A stretch of 64,000 nucleotides of DNA, taken from Diadema setosum (taxonomy: Eukaryota; Echinodermata; Echinoidea; Diadematoida; Diadematidae). Below the pieces are notes generated by a model. It did no database searches. It had not been told where the DNA came from and saw only the letters and a list, made by a program, of their open reading frames with translations. Shown here piece by piece: positions 12,412 to 26,478 of this stretch; position 1 is the first letter of the stretch; each line of letters starts with the position of its first letter. The position numbers were made by a program, and so were the translations under genes. The stretch spans positions 5,560,641 to 5,624,640 of the forward strand of contig NC_092705.1 of NCBI RefSeq assembly GCF_964275005.1, given 5' to 3'.

Positions 12412-14026
12412 CTAGTTCGTGAGAAGAGCGAGAAACTGTAGTGGAGCTACAAGGGAACGTGGTGTTTAATTTATAGCTCGGACAATTACATTTTGATAAT
12501 TGCTGATATAACTATAATGGTCAGGCAATAGTGTGTAAAATTATGATAATTAAATTCCACTGAAGACAAAGGAACGAATGATTGCATTCTTTTATCACAT
12601 TTCTTTACAAATCTAGAGAGATCTTCTCCTTCTCGATATCAGTTCCCTTTATTATGAAATGAATATTGCATAAACACCCTAATTGTTAATTGTGATGAAT
12701 ACTATATATTATGGGGAAATAACGGAATGTGAAGAAAAGAAGGTGAATATAAAAAAGGATACAATTTCTGACAAAGATGGTTAAAGCAAACGAAAAATCA
12801 AGAAAAAAGTATAACAAGAAGAAGAGATGAAGAAGGAGTAAAACAGAAGAAGGGGGGGGGGGGGGGGGGACTTAGTAAACCAAAGGTTATTATGATAGTT
12901 GTGTCTGAAAATCGTCCAACCATTTTATGCGATTGAAATTAATCTGCCAATTAAAGGACAAGTTCACCTTCATTAACATAAGGATTGAGAGAATGTAGCA
13001 ATATTAGTAGAACACATCATTGAAAGTTTGAGGAAAATCGGACGATCCGTTCAAAAGTTATGAATTTTTGAAGTTTTTGTGCAGTCACCTCTGGATGAGA
13101 AGACTACTGCAGTGTATGATGTCACATGCGTACAACAATATAAGGAAAATATAAAGAGAATTTCACAAAATTCATCTTTTGAAAAAAGTACACATTCCCT
13201 CGACTCGTTACAGACATATTTTATGGGTAATAATATTCCCATTGCCTTTAGAAAGAAGCAAGTCAAGTGCTCTTTTATTATGCGAAAAAAAGTGAAAATA
13301 TGTTGAATTTTCTTTACATTGTCTTTATTCTATTGTACTCATATGACATCACGAGCCTTAGTAGTCTCCTCATCCAGCGATTCCAACACAAAAACTTTTA
13401 AAAATTTATAACTTTTGCATCGATTGTCCAATTTTCCTCAAACTTTCACTGATGTGTTCTACTAATATTGCTGCATTCTCTCAATCCTTATGTTTATGAA
13501 GGTGGACTTGTCCTTTAAGTTATCAAGTCTGCTTTTCGGTCGGTCACGTCAAAGATGTAATCTCCTCATGCCAATATCACTGCACAATGAGCCGCGAGAT
13601 AGGCGATTTGATGCCTGGTTCAGTAAGAAAGATTTCAACTGAAACCGACTCACCTTGCAAACGCCGATCCTCGCACCCCCAAGCACTTCAAAAAAGGTCT
13701 GCCATTAACCACAGTGGAAGCTCCGTAAAACGCGGATTTGTCGTAGAAAAGAACCTGTATGGGGGTAAAACAGAACAATTGCAATGCACTATATCAATAC
13801 CATATTCAAGTTGGCTTTCAAAGATAAAAAGGAAATTGAGTAAAATCAAATAGAGAGAATGCTAGCAGTTTTCTCAAAAATTTGCGGAAATCTAAAGCTT
13901 CAAGTGTTTTCGCAAAATCATGACATTGGTCGGAGCTAGTATTGTACTCATGCGATGGGGGGTTTAGGAGAGACTATGACGAGACAACCTTGCAGCTCTT
14001 CTGTTGGTTTGCACACAAGAGTGTTT

Positions 14027-14102
<76 letters not shown>

Positions 14103-17100
14103 TATGTATATCTAGTCAATGATTGAGCAACTACAACCCCTTTTCCCCCTAAACGTCACCATCATTGGGTTATTACAAGACTATAATTTTGTGTTGATAT
14201 GAGAAATACAAATGATTTGTTTTTCATTTCATTTCGAAAAGGATTATTATGAGTATAGTTGAGGTTATCATAAAACAGTATAATGAATGAAAATGTTATT
14301 CATGTATAGAGTATTTAACATGATATAATGACTGAGAACTCACGCTGCTGTAGATATAGTAGTGGCCTCTCTGTAATACCGTCACGTTTCCATCACGACC
14401 AAGTGTGAACCCTCCAGTGTTGGTACTAACGTGCCAGGAATTGAGATGTCCGTATTCATCTGGTATCAACCGGAAAATGCAAGACAGGGCGGGGTGATGT
14501 TGAAAGTATTATAGAAAAGATGATTGTGCCGGATGAGTATTTACCTATTTTCGTACAAAACAGAATGCCTTTGTAATCAATATGTTACGACTTATAACCA
14601 TTCACGATTATCGTCACCCCTAATTATGATAGCTATTATTATTATTATATACACTGCTACATGATTGTGTCACCATCCCCTCCGGCACCACCCCTATACC
14701 GGCACAATCACTACCACTGTTCTTTCTATAGTCCTCCTTCTTCTCCATTCCTCTACTCGCAACGACCCCACGTCTTCATCACATCGTCCATCTTCTTCTC
14801 AGCATCATCTGTCTATGAATCATGGGCGTAAATCCCGGGGGGGATGGGGGGGATATATCCCCCCCTGAAATGGAGGAGGGGGGGATGGCCTGTACAATCA
14901 TCCCCCCCCTGAATTTTGAAGAAAAAAAAAATGGAGGAAGCAGAAATGTGATTGTATCAATTTTGGCATATTGCATGAAGTTTGTACGCCGGCCTTCAGA
15001 CAGGTAACAGAGCTGAACAGTATTCTATCTTGTAGGAAATCGAATGCATAATTTTCTCAAGCGCTCGCTCGCTTCGCTCGCTCGCGGACATGGACATACA
15101 CCGTAAGGTATGGCTCAGACGTTGACAACGTCAAATAGTGTAGGCCTACGTGTAAACATGCTAAGACGAGAGTAACTTGGGACCATCTGCAAAATATGTA
15201 CGAAAACAAACAAACAAACAAACAATAACAAAACTATATTGCCATAATTGAAACCCCTCCATTTCCTGAATCATTCATGAGGAACGACAGTGACTGATAA
15301 TTCAGTCAAGATACATCTATGGGTATACCCAGGGAAGATCAGGGGCGTCAAAAATATCTCGGGGGGGGGGGGGGGGGGGGGCAAAGGGCATTCGCCCCGC
15401 CCCTACGAAAGTGTTTAGGCAGGCAAATCATTTATCCCCCAAGCAATTTCCAAGATGAGGACAAATTTCGAACTTTCTTAATGGAATTATTGTCCAAATA
15501 CCGCCAGAACTATGCACCAAATCGTTGAATTGCAATCATAAACATGCAAAAGCTCAGCTATACCGGATCCCTTTCGATAAGTACACTGTTGAGATTGACG
15601 TATATTTCCCTAATTTGTCAAAGAGTGTGCAGCATATCTTTCACTTAACAAATTACTCCCTCATATGCAGAGGCGTCGATGGGGGGGGGGGGGATGGTTC
15701 CCCCATAAAAGTGGGACAAACCAAATCGCAAAAATATAGCTAAAAACGGCAGTCTTTGGGGGTGTAAAATGTCAAAATTTTAAAGCTCGCTCGCTCCGCT
15801 CGCTCGCATTTAAGCGCTAAGCCATTCCCCTGATGTTGCTACCAGTGATTGACAACAGTTGCGCCCGGTGCGCCCCCTCCCCCTAATCTCCAAAGCAAAA
15901 AGTATAGCTACAAATGGCAGTTTTGGGGACTGTAAGATGTCAAAATTTTTCAAGCTCGCTCGCTTCGCACACTCGCATTTAATCATTATGCCATTCTCAT
16001 GATGTTGCTGCCATAAATTGCCAGCAGTTCTTCGCCCGGTGCTCCCCCTTAATTTCCAAAGCTAAAAATAAAGCTATACAAACGGCAGTTTTGGGACTAT
16101 AATAAGTCGAAATTTTGAAGCTCGCTCGCTGCGCTCGCTCGGATTTAATCATTATGCCATTCTCCTGATGTTGCTGCCAGTAATTGCCAGCAGTTTTCGC
16201 CCGGTGTGCCTCCCCTTAATTTCCAAAGCGAAAAAAATACAGCTACAAACGACATTTTCTGGGATTGCAAAATGTCAAAATTTTAAGGCTCGCTCGCTCC
16301 GCTCGCTCGCATTATTTTAATCGCTATGGCATTCTCCTGATGTTGCTGCCAGTGATTGACAGCAGTTGTGCCCGGTGCGTCCCCTTTAATTTCCAAAGCG
16401 AAAAATATAGCTACAAATGGCAGTTTTGGGGACTGTAAGATGTCAAAATTTTCAAGCTCGCTCGCTTCGCACACTCGCATTTAATCATTATGCCATTCTC
16501 ATGATGTTGCTACCAGTAATTGCCAGCAGTTTTCGCCCGGTGCTCCCTCCTTAATCTCCAGAGCGAAAAACATAGCTACAAACGGCAGTTTTGGGACTGT
16601 GAGATGTCAAAATTTTGAAGCTCGCTTCACTCACTCGCATTTAATCATTATGCCATTATCCTGATGTTGCTGCCAGTTATTGCCAGCAGTTTTCGCCCGG
16701 TGCTCCCCCCCCCCCTTAATTTCCAAAGCGAAAAATATAGCTGCAAACGGCAGTTTTGGGACTGTAATAAGTCAAAATTTTGAAGCTCGCTCGCTTCGCT
16801 CGCTCGCATTTAATCATTTATTTATGCCATTCTCCTGATGTTGCTGCCAGTTATTGCCAGCAGTTTTCGCCCGGTGCTCCCCCCTTAATTTCCAAAGCGA
16901 AAAATATAGCTACAAACGGCAGTTTTGGGACTGTAATAAGTCAAAATCTTGAAGCTCGCTCGCTTCGCTCGCTCGCATTTAATCATTATGCCATTCTCCT
17001 GATGTTGCTGCCAGTAATTGCCAGCACTCAATTCGCCCGGTGCTCCCCCTTAATTTCCAAAGCGAAAAAATACAGCCACAAACGACAGTTTGGGGGACTG

Positions 17101-17206
17101 TAAAATGTCAAAATTTTCAAGCTCGCTTGTAACAGTTTGTCAGAAATATATCACTCTCCTCCCACTTTATATTTCACGCAAAAGAGTGAGACATCCGATC
17201 CCTGTA

Positions 17207-17253
<47 letters not shown>

Positions 17254-20200
17254 TTACCAAGCTTCTCTCACCCCCCGTCCCCCTCAAGGCTGCGCCGGTT
17301 CGGTTATGGGCTTGTAATCGTGGTGATGGTGACTATCGCCGATCATCCCCCCCACTCCTCAGTATGGATTTACGCCGTTGCTATGAATACCCTCCTCCTC
17401 CTACTCCTCCTCCTCATAATTAGCATCCTATTATTTCCTTGTACTCTCCAATCTTTCTCCTTACGCTCCTCCTCCTGCTCAACATTTCTCCTCCCCTCCT
17501 CCTCATCGTCTTTTTTCCCAATATCCTCCACGTCACTGTCATCCCTTCTATATACCCATGTATTCTTTCACTGTTTAACCCTTTCTGTATAATGTCCTGT
17601 CAGTTCTGAATCTCCTTTCCTTCAGTTCCATCCCTTCCGTCCTCTATCACTTTCTCTTCTTCTTCCTTTCCCCCTCTTCCCTTTCTATCCTGTATACCTT
17701 CTATCCCTCATGTCCCTCATCTTCATTCCTATATGCTGCTGCCTTTTCTACTCCTTTCATTATCTCCCATTCTCCATTCTCCGCTACCAATATTATGCAC
17801 CGATCGTACAATCTCTTTCTTATTCTCATCTTCCTTTTGTCTCTATCAACTTCTCCCTCGATTCTTCTTTTTCTCTACATCCTCTCCCTCCATCTCTCCT
17901 CTCCTTTTCCGTGATCGTCCTTCCACCACTAAACAGTCTTCCAAGTCTTCCTGCCATCATCTATAACAACTTCCTCCACCACATCTTCTCTCCTCCATCT
18001 TCTTTCTCATCCTTCTCCAGGGTAACATTCATTCCCTCCCCCTCCTCCACATCCTCCTCCTCCTTATTTTTTCTTACCAAGTCTTGTGAGACCGGAGAAG
18101 ACATTCTCTGGCATGGCCTGAAGATGGATGGCACTCAGAGGAGAGTTGGAAAGCTGTACGGAAGAAAAAGGTAAGACCGACTGATTGCAAGGCTCTATGC
18201 TAACAGAGAACGCAATATAAGATAGTTTCAATATATCTTCTTGGTGTACAGAGGTAAACAGAAGACGACCTTTCATATTCCTTTCCCACTGTTGTTGTTG
18301 TTGCTGCTGTTTTTTCTTTGATGAAATTTTAAGTTTTCTCATTGCTGGGAAACAGTCTTGCACTTTCTCTTTCATAAAAAAGCAGGTCTCAATTGTTGAT
18401 TATTTGCTTCCCTAGTACATAATCATAAATCATAGCATTATGTATCTACACTCTAAGAAAAAAAAAAAGTTTCAATTCTGCACCTTTACCCGTGTCGCAC
18501 TGGAAGCACATTTATGGGGAGGCCTACAACTTTGCACTTGCACCTTTCAGACCAGAAAGGTGCAAAGTTGCACCCTTAAAGGTGCTCCAAGAGTGACACT
18601 GGTTTTAACGGTTCAAAGTTGCACGGTCAATGCAGGGAGGTCAAAGGTACTCCCAGTGCGACAATGGTGAAGGTGCAAATTTGAACCTGGTTTGCGTAGA
18701 ATGTCAGTGCATTTACGGGCATATAGCAAATTCCAGTCTCGTAACATATTTGTAATAAACGATATCTGGCACTATGAAATTTCACAGTCATGACACCGAG
18801 TACTTTGCTTATGGCCTTGCTGCTTTTAGCATGATATACAATGATATATATTTTTGACGCATGGTAGTGACCGACCCTAAGCTTCGTTATTCGATCGCGG
18901 CGTTTGCACTGTCAGAAAGAGAAGACAAAATATCGTCGAAATAGCGCAAAGTGACGTACCTGAGAAGACGAAAGACCTGCCGTCATTGTAGTGCCTGTTA
19001 TGCAACAATTGAATGAAAGGTAACAATAATTGAATAAAACAATTTCAAACTCACAAGGCAGTAAAAAAGAAAATAAGAAGAAGAATTGTTGTTTATAAGG
19101 CTCAAATATTAACACTTCAAATCGATTCTCCGCCAAGATGACAGATCTTTTTTTTTCCGATTTAGGAGTTACACTTTTTTTTTCCCTTCCACAGGGTGTT
19201 TTATTCATACACATATTCAGAAAGTCACATTTACAAATAATTTTTTTTAAATACAAAACAGAATAATAATTTGGTTATCGACAAACAGTGGCCTACTGCA
19301 CTTGTACATATAATAACAAAATTTCTTTAACTTTTTTTACAACATATAACTTATATCATTCTTTTATTTTATTGGCAGAAATAACCCTGAAAACACTATG
19401 AATATCATGTAATTTTAATATTCAAAAGCACTTAATAAATAAAGCCCATTTTTTCACAAAATTTTTTTCTCTACTATTCATTTGACTTATACATTTTTCC
19501 ATCTCAAAATAACATTTTATCTCAGATATTATATGTTCGAATGACGGAACGGTCTTTTTTAATTTCGCTGAAAAAATTTCTCTTCTTATAACAATCATCA
19601 TACAGTTTAATGCACTGTTGTTGAGACCATAGAATCCGAATAACTTGTGTTGGTTTGTAAATACAATTTGTTTATCTATCTTCAAAAGTAACCATCGCTC
19701 AAACTTATTCCATATATTATTTGAATAAGGACATGAACAGAATATATGCATTATGGTTTCCTCACTGTCATTACAAAACGTACACTTTTTATCTGTTACA
19801 AAACCAAATTTTAAAAGAGCGTCTTTCATATATAATATTCTATTGAGAATCTTAAATTGAAACCACCTCATATTAATATCAATAGTTGATTCAAAAGGAA
19901 TTAAACAGTATAAAGACCATGTTTCATCATCAAGATCCAACATACTACTCCACTTAACAAAACTGTTACAATGTTTTGACGTGTGTCTTAACAACGTTTG
20001 ATAAATATCAGAACAACCTTTCTTATGTTTCAGTATTACATTTAAACCATGAGGAATAAAAGGGTCTGCTATTTTCGACATGCAGTTTTTTGCAAATGAT
20101 TGGATAGAATTACACAGTCCACCGTGCTGAAGAAAGTTAGTTTGTATACCAAACTTCCTCTGAAATTCAAAATATGAAAGAAATTTTCCATCATTATCTA

Positions 20201-23200
20201 ACAAGTCATTTATAAAACGTACACCTTTTTTCACACCAAGACTTAAAATATACAGTGTTATTATTCATTTTAATCAAAGGATTATTCCAAAGAGGCTGGC
20301 TTGCCCAATTATCATTTGTATTAATTTGTAGAAATTCTGAAAAAGCCAGAAGTACCTCTTTCCAAAAATCATTAGACATTACATTGGCAAGTTTTTTGTA
20401 GTACAGTGACCCCATAAATAAATGAAACGATACTGGTTGGGGCAAAAAAGAACGGAACATGTGGAACGTATAATTTTCAGTCTGCGGATCACAAATAAAC
20501 CTTCTGATCCAGGATATTTTAAGAGATTTAGCATGCAGGAAAACATCAATCATTTTAGTACCACCATGACAATATAGCTGGCACATTCGATTTCTATTTA
20601 TTTTATCGGGTTTATTTTCCCATATGAACGAATAAAAACAATGATTTATATCTGTCAATGTTTTAAAATTTGGTTCAGGAAGTGATAACAACAAATAATT
20701 TAATTTTGACATCAATAATGATTTAACTACAGTAATTCTTCCTAAAACAGTAAGTGATCGTTTAGACCAAGAGGTCATTGTGTTTGTAATATCTTTCATT
20801 TTTTCACAATAATTTTGTTCAACCATTTCATATAATTTAACTGAAAATTCTATTCCCAGGTACCTAAAGTACCTACCCTGAAAAATCCAGTCAAAATTAC
20901 AATCTTCCAATAATTTAATTCTACAATTCCGATTCTTTCCTATCCATATTATTTTAGTCTTTCTGGGGTTAATTCTTAAATTCGATATGTTAGCAAAAAT
21001 ATCAAAAATCTCAAGAGCATCTTTTAGATCTTGATCTGATCCGTTAAGTGTTAAAAGTGTATCATCTGCGTATTGTAATACTTTAAAATTTTTTTCATTA
21101 ATTTGCAACCCAACCACAGAATTCGTGTGCCTAATCATAATTCCAAGAATTTCACTGACCAACAGAAAAAGGTAGGGTGACAAAGGATCTCCTTGTCGAC
21201 AGCCCTGTTCTATTTTGAATCTATCTGTAAAATAACCGTTCACTAAAACACTGGAAGTAGCATTGTTGTAAAACAACTGAACCCATTTTTTCATAGATTG
21301 GCCAAAGTTAAAAAAATCTAAAACTTTAAAAAGAAACTTATGAGACACAGAATCAAAAGCCTTTTCGAAGTCAATTAAAAGTAACAAACCTGGTATATCA
21401 TGTAACTCTGTATATAAAAGTATATCATACAGTAAACGAATATTTTCACCAATGTATCGACCTTCCAAAAATCCGGTTTGATTTCCATGTATCAAATATG
21501 ATAAAAATTTCTTAAATCTGTTTGCTATACAACCAGATGCCAGTTTATATATTACATTCAATAAAGAAATTGGACGCCAATTCTTCAGAAACTGTCGGGG
21601 TTGATTTACTTTTGGAATTAATGTGATTACTCCCATTTTTTGTGCTGCCGACATTTGTCCTGAAAAATAAGCATAATATAAGGAATTTAACAAAAAAGAT
21701 TTTATTTCCTTCCAAAAAACACGATAAAACTCCACGGTAAAACCGTCTAATCCGGGAGATTTATTACATTTCATATTTTTTAACACAGAGTATACCTCTT
21801 CTTCATTTAAGGGACCTTCTAATGATAACGACATTTGTTGTGATAATTTTGGTATGTCAGAAGATGACAATAATAAGTCTAAATCTACATCTGTGGTTTC
21901 TTTTTCTTCATACAAACAGGAATAAAACTTAAACACTTCTTTCTGTATATCGCACTGATTCATAATGATATCATTTTCACAAAAAAGCTGACGAATTTGT
22001 CTATTAACATTATTTTGTTTTTCCAAGGTTAAGAAATACTTTGAGGGCTTCTCTCCTAATTCCATCCACTTAATCCTGCTTCTCATTGCGATTCTTTCAT
22101 TTTCTTTTGAGCGTAATATTTCAAATTCTTCTTTCTGTTTATTTATTTCATCTAATATTTCACTTTTATCATTACACAATAATAATTTTTCTTCTAAATC
22201 TTCTATATTTTTCTCCAATTCCTTTTCTCTATCAATATTTTGCTTTTTAATATAAGAAGCGTAAGAAATAGTTTCCCCACGTATTATCATCATTAAAGTT
22301 TCAAAAAATAACTGATCATTAACAGTCAGCTGACATTCACCAATTACGTTGTCATTGTGATCAAACTGGACATTTCTCTTTGCATAAAATATAATTTTAT
22401 CTTTTATAATTTGTTTAATTTTCTGAACATATATTTCATCTTTCAATAAAATATTATTAAATTTCCAAAACCCTGGTCCCCGTTTAAACTCATTAAGATT
22501 TAAACTAAGAGACTCATTAAGATTTAAACTAAGAGCTACACTAAGGAACTAAGGAGTTACACTTTGGTTATAAAACTTCCCAGTATCCTGGTCAAGACAG
22601 ACTTGCAGGAACCAATGCTCGTGGTTAGTTGATCCTTGTTATTATCGTTTCCAAAGTTTGGTCAAAATTCTTTCAAATACTGTTTTCAGAAGCGCACTGA
22701 ATATTCTCACCACGAATCAACTGACATTTTGTTTTCAATAGAGCAATAAGGAAGTAGAGCTCTTTGTGTTATTTCACTTAGAGAGTGTGGAAAAGTGTTA
22801 CATCAGTTTAAAAGACAGAATAGGCATATAAGTACTGTTTCATGATCATCATCACATCTAAGTATCCCTAAAAATTCAGGGCGGTATTACTTTTTTGTTC
22901 ATTATTTTGCCAAACAGTAAAATTTGCTACAGTTTTGTTATAGCTATATGCACTTGTATAGTGTAGTGAAATAGTTGCAAGTACAGCCTTTATTATAGTC
23001 ACATTTACCTGGTGGTCCCTGAGGGCCCGCAGGCCCGGGTGGGCCCTTCACACCCTGTGGGCCCCTGACACCCTGTGGCCCGGGCAAGCCTGGGGGCCCA
23101 GGAGTTCCATCAGAACCTCGTGGTCCTTTGGGCCCTGTGTTGTGTTAAATCAGCGGAGAGAAAAAATTAAAACAACAGACATTATAATTATGCTTTGCAA

Positions 23201-25066
23201 ATATTCATCCCAACGAATCTGTAAGTCATCTTTATTTCGTAAAGTAAGCCTTCATAGCATCCACTAAATATTTTCTGTTATTACATGGCAATCAATATGG
23301 GAATTGCTTCATTTATGTTCGTTCAAATAGGGAGGTGCTAGAGAAGGAGAGACAACTACTGCTCTCCTTTGAAGTCATGCGGCACCGCCGAAAAGTTATG
23401 CGTTCAACTACAGGTGTTACCCATGTGCTTTGACAAAAGAGAGCATCAATAATCGGGACTAGCGCTCTCACATCTAGAAATACTTGCTCCTACTGCAATT
23501 CGCTCTCTCTTTCAATGTGATGGCAACAATGAATTTGTGTACCTTGAATTGGAGCAGCGAATCAAAATGCAGTGTAAAACTCACAAGCTTAACAGCAAAT
23601 AGTTTAAAAACACGCCGGAACACGCTTTAGCGGAGTACTTTATTTGAAAGATCAAAATATCCCTTATTAAAAGATAGAAAATTAACATGCGGAAATGTGC
23701 GCATTATAGAAAAATATTGGGTTTTTAAAGGTACTAGCCCACATTTGCAAACCCACGAAAATCAAAACTGCATAAAACAGGTCCAATATGACTTCAAGTA
23801 CAAGTTATAACAGTAACATACCTCACCTGTCGCTCTTTGTCTATACCATTCGATAAAAGAGAGAAAATCATCGTTTTAAAATCAATTTTCAAACCGGGTC
23901 AACCCGACCCAAAATCAAATTACGAGCGCGGGCTATAGCTACGTATATTGTACATGTAACACGTACGTGGACCGGAGCTAGCGAGCGTTATACGCATGCA
24001 TACGGATTACGGTGCATTTTCATTTATTTTTATGAAAGTAATGGACTAATTGGAACGAAATTTTGCACAGGTGTTACTGCAATCATACCCAAACTCCATG
24101 CTAACTATGAGACCATTTGCTGCAGGTTTAAAAATGTGGGCTAATACCTTTAAGAGGACCTAATTTTCATTTCATTTCGATTTCGATACATGTATAATTT
24201 CGATACATGTTTATAATATTGAATTCTTTCCTAAACTATTCTAAATCAATTCAAGTATTTCATTTAAAATTTCGCGGTGAAATAAAGCTTGTAATTCAAC
24301 GAAAGGTGAAATGCGTTCTTCGTCTCCGAACTTCGTCTTGCAACTAGAGCGGTGCCGAGCATGACTTAAAAGCGTAGTGGATGCTAGACAACCCATTGTA
24401 ACGCCTTGAACCCAAACATTGTGTTTGCATGAATTACGAAGAGTTGCCACTCCATCTCTGTAACACCTCCCTGGTTCAAAATAGCTGCGAAATATGCAAA
24501 CAGACTGCCGCTTGACTTTCGTCTCCTAAAAGTCTTTAAATTCATACCAATGAAACCTTCCATTTTCGTTATCCGTGGTGAAAGCTATGAAGGCATTAAT
24601 TATATTCCATAACACAATACTTTAACTGTTATATGACACTTAGGCTTACTGTTAGATGGCATTGATATAAAGCTTAATGATTCATTTTTTTTTCAGATAT
24701 GAATACGTATTATATTCTAAAGAGAATACGATACATGGTGGTCCCTAATTACTGGAGAGAATTTGTGAAGTATATTTTGCAAGTGAAAGCTACCTTACCT
24801 GGTAACCCTAATGCCCCTCTGTCTCCCCTGTCGCCCTTCGGACCTCTGGATCCATCATTCCCGGCGGAACCGTCCTCGCCTGGAGACCCGGGGTCGCCCT
24901 TCTCTCCTGCGGGATTCACACAGTAGGATTAGAAATTCATGGCATTGTTTTAACTAATTGGTTTTGTAACTTTGTTATGTTATCCACGTTCCTAGGCCCT
25001 ATATCTCTATTATTTATTTATTTATCTATTTATTTATCTATCTATCTATCTATTTATCTATCTATG

Positions 25067-25099
<33 letters not shown>

Positions 25100-25289
25100 T
25101 GAAAGAAATTGGACTGAGGCGGCACGTTGCTCTCGATCTTAGTCTCCCTTTTATTAATAACAAATAAAAACAAATAAAAGGGAGACTAAGATCGAGAGCA
25201 ACGTCCCGCCTCAGTCCAATTTCTTTCAACTATATGCATCCAACAATGCGGCACCGCGTACGTTCGGGACCCAGGGAACTATTTCTCAC

Positions 25290-25338
<49 letters not shown>

Positions 25339-26436
25339 TACCCATCCGTCTATCTATTTATCTTCCTATCTATCTATCTATCTATTGCAGCTGTCTATCT
25401 AGTTAAGCGCCTGGTTACATTGAAGCTTGATTACTGAAAAAACAAACAAAAACAAAAACCAAGCAAACAAACAACAAGACATAACCAGCAGGACACCAAA
25501 TATCCAAGTTTAACAGGTCGAAAGTTGCTTTTGCATTGTTTCTGTTGTCTTGCATGGTTACTTAGCGATCAATGACAACCAACCCTCTTTCCTCACGATT
25601 GCCCAATCTCGACTAGGTAGGAAACACGTGACGTGACGAAATGATCATTTCGTAACGAAATACAGTCATTTCGTGGACGAAAATGACTGATTTCGTAACG
25701 AAAGAGATCATGCGACACTTGGCGCCCCATAGATGCGGTGCCATGGTGATCATACCATCAGTCTCTCATCCAAGCAGACGACTCAACATAGTTCTTACCT
25801 CTCCTCCCACTGGATCCTTGACGCCCTCGTTCTCCTCTGGGCCCTTGCTCACCCTTTGGACCTGATGATGAAAAGACAAGGACAAAAACATCGTTTTCAA
25901 CATCATCTCGGCATTTCCCGTTTGGAGTTCATAATTTTTGAGTTCCTCTTTACTGGAGGAAGCTAATAGTTTTAGATTTGTGTTGGTTAGATATCTTCAT
26001 GTCCACTTGCCATTCCCTTGATTATCTATCATTCTGCACTGATATCAGTTCAAAAATGGGTACAAAAGGAATGAGGTATTTGACACAGCGCCATCACCGG
26101 CAGTTAAATTCAGAGCCATCAACACTGATCTCTATAGGAAACATAAATGGCCCGAATTCACAAAGGTGGTAAATCTTTGTCTATAGTTTAAACCATGGAC
26201 AAAGATTGTACCACCTTATATTTGACCTATTTCGTTACGAAATGTTCATTTCGTTACGAAATAGGCCATGCGACACTTGGCGCCCCAGTCTTTGTCCATG
26301 GTTTAAATCATGGACAAAGATTGTACAACCACCTTCGTATATTCGGGCCTAGAGATCAGTGGCTATCAAAGGTCCTACACTATTATCACGCAGGATGGAC
26401 CCTTTCCGAGAACGCCTGCGTTGCTCAGAAAAAAAG

Positions 26437-26478
<42 letters not shown>

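Larger units (their letters stand above)
12412..18077 (-). other. 3' introns of the EDA-like gene
   Basis: Introns between the TNF exons. They hold a TTAA-flanked foldback element, an AT microsatellite, a complete hAT-like element, G runs and a CT-rich stretch (about 17385-18070). No extra exon was recognised. Confidence 0.6.
19178..22551 (-). mobile_element. 5'-truncated non-LTR retrotransposon (L1/Tx1-type LINE)
   Basis: A 14-bp target duplication AGGAGTTACACTTT lies at 19164-19177 and 22552-22565. The 3' end has an A tail (T run on plus at 19178-19183). The element begins just before [10 protein letters not shown], the conserved joint after the endonuclease, so endonuclease and ORF1 are missing. 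It lies in the intron between EDA-like collagen and linker exons, same strand as the gene. Confidence 0.93.

Noticed and set aside
15690..17130. CRISPR array or protein-coding cluster
   Set aside because: Units are whole tandem repeats without unique spacers, sit inside a hAT-like element in an animal genome, and their frames shift from unit to unit.
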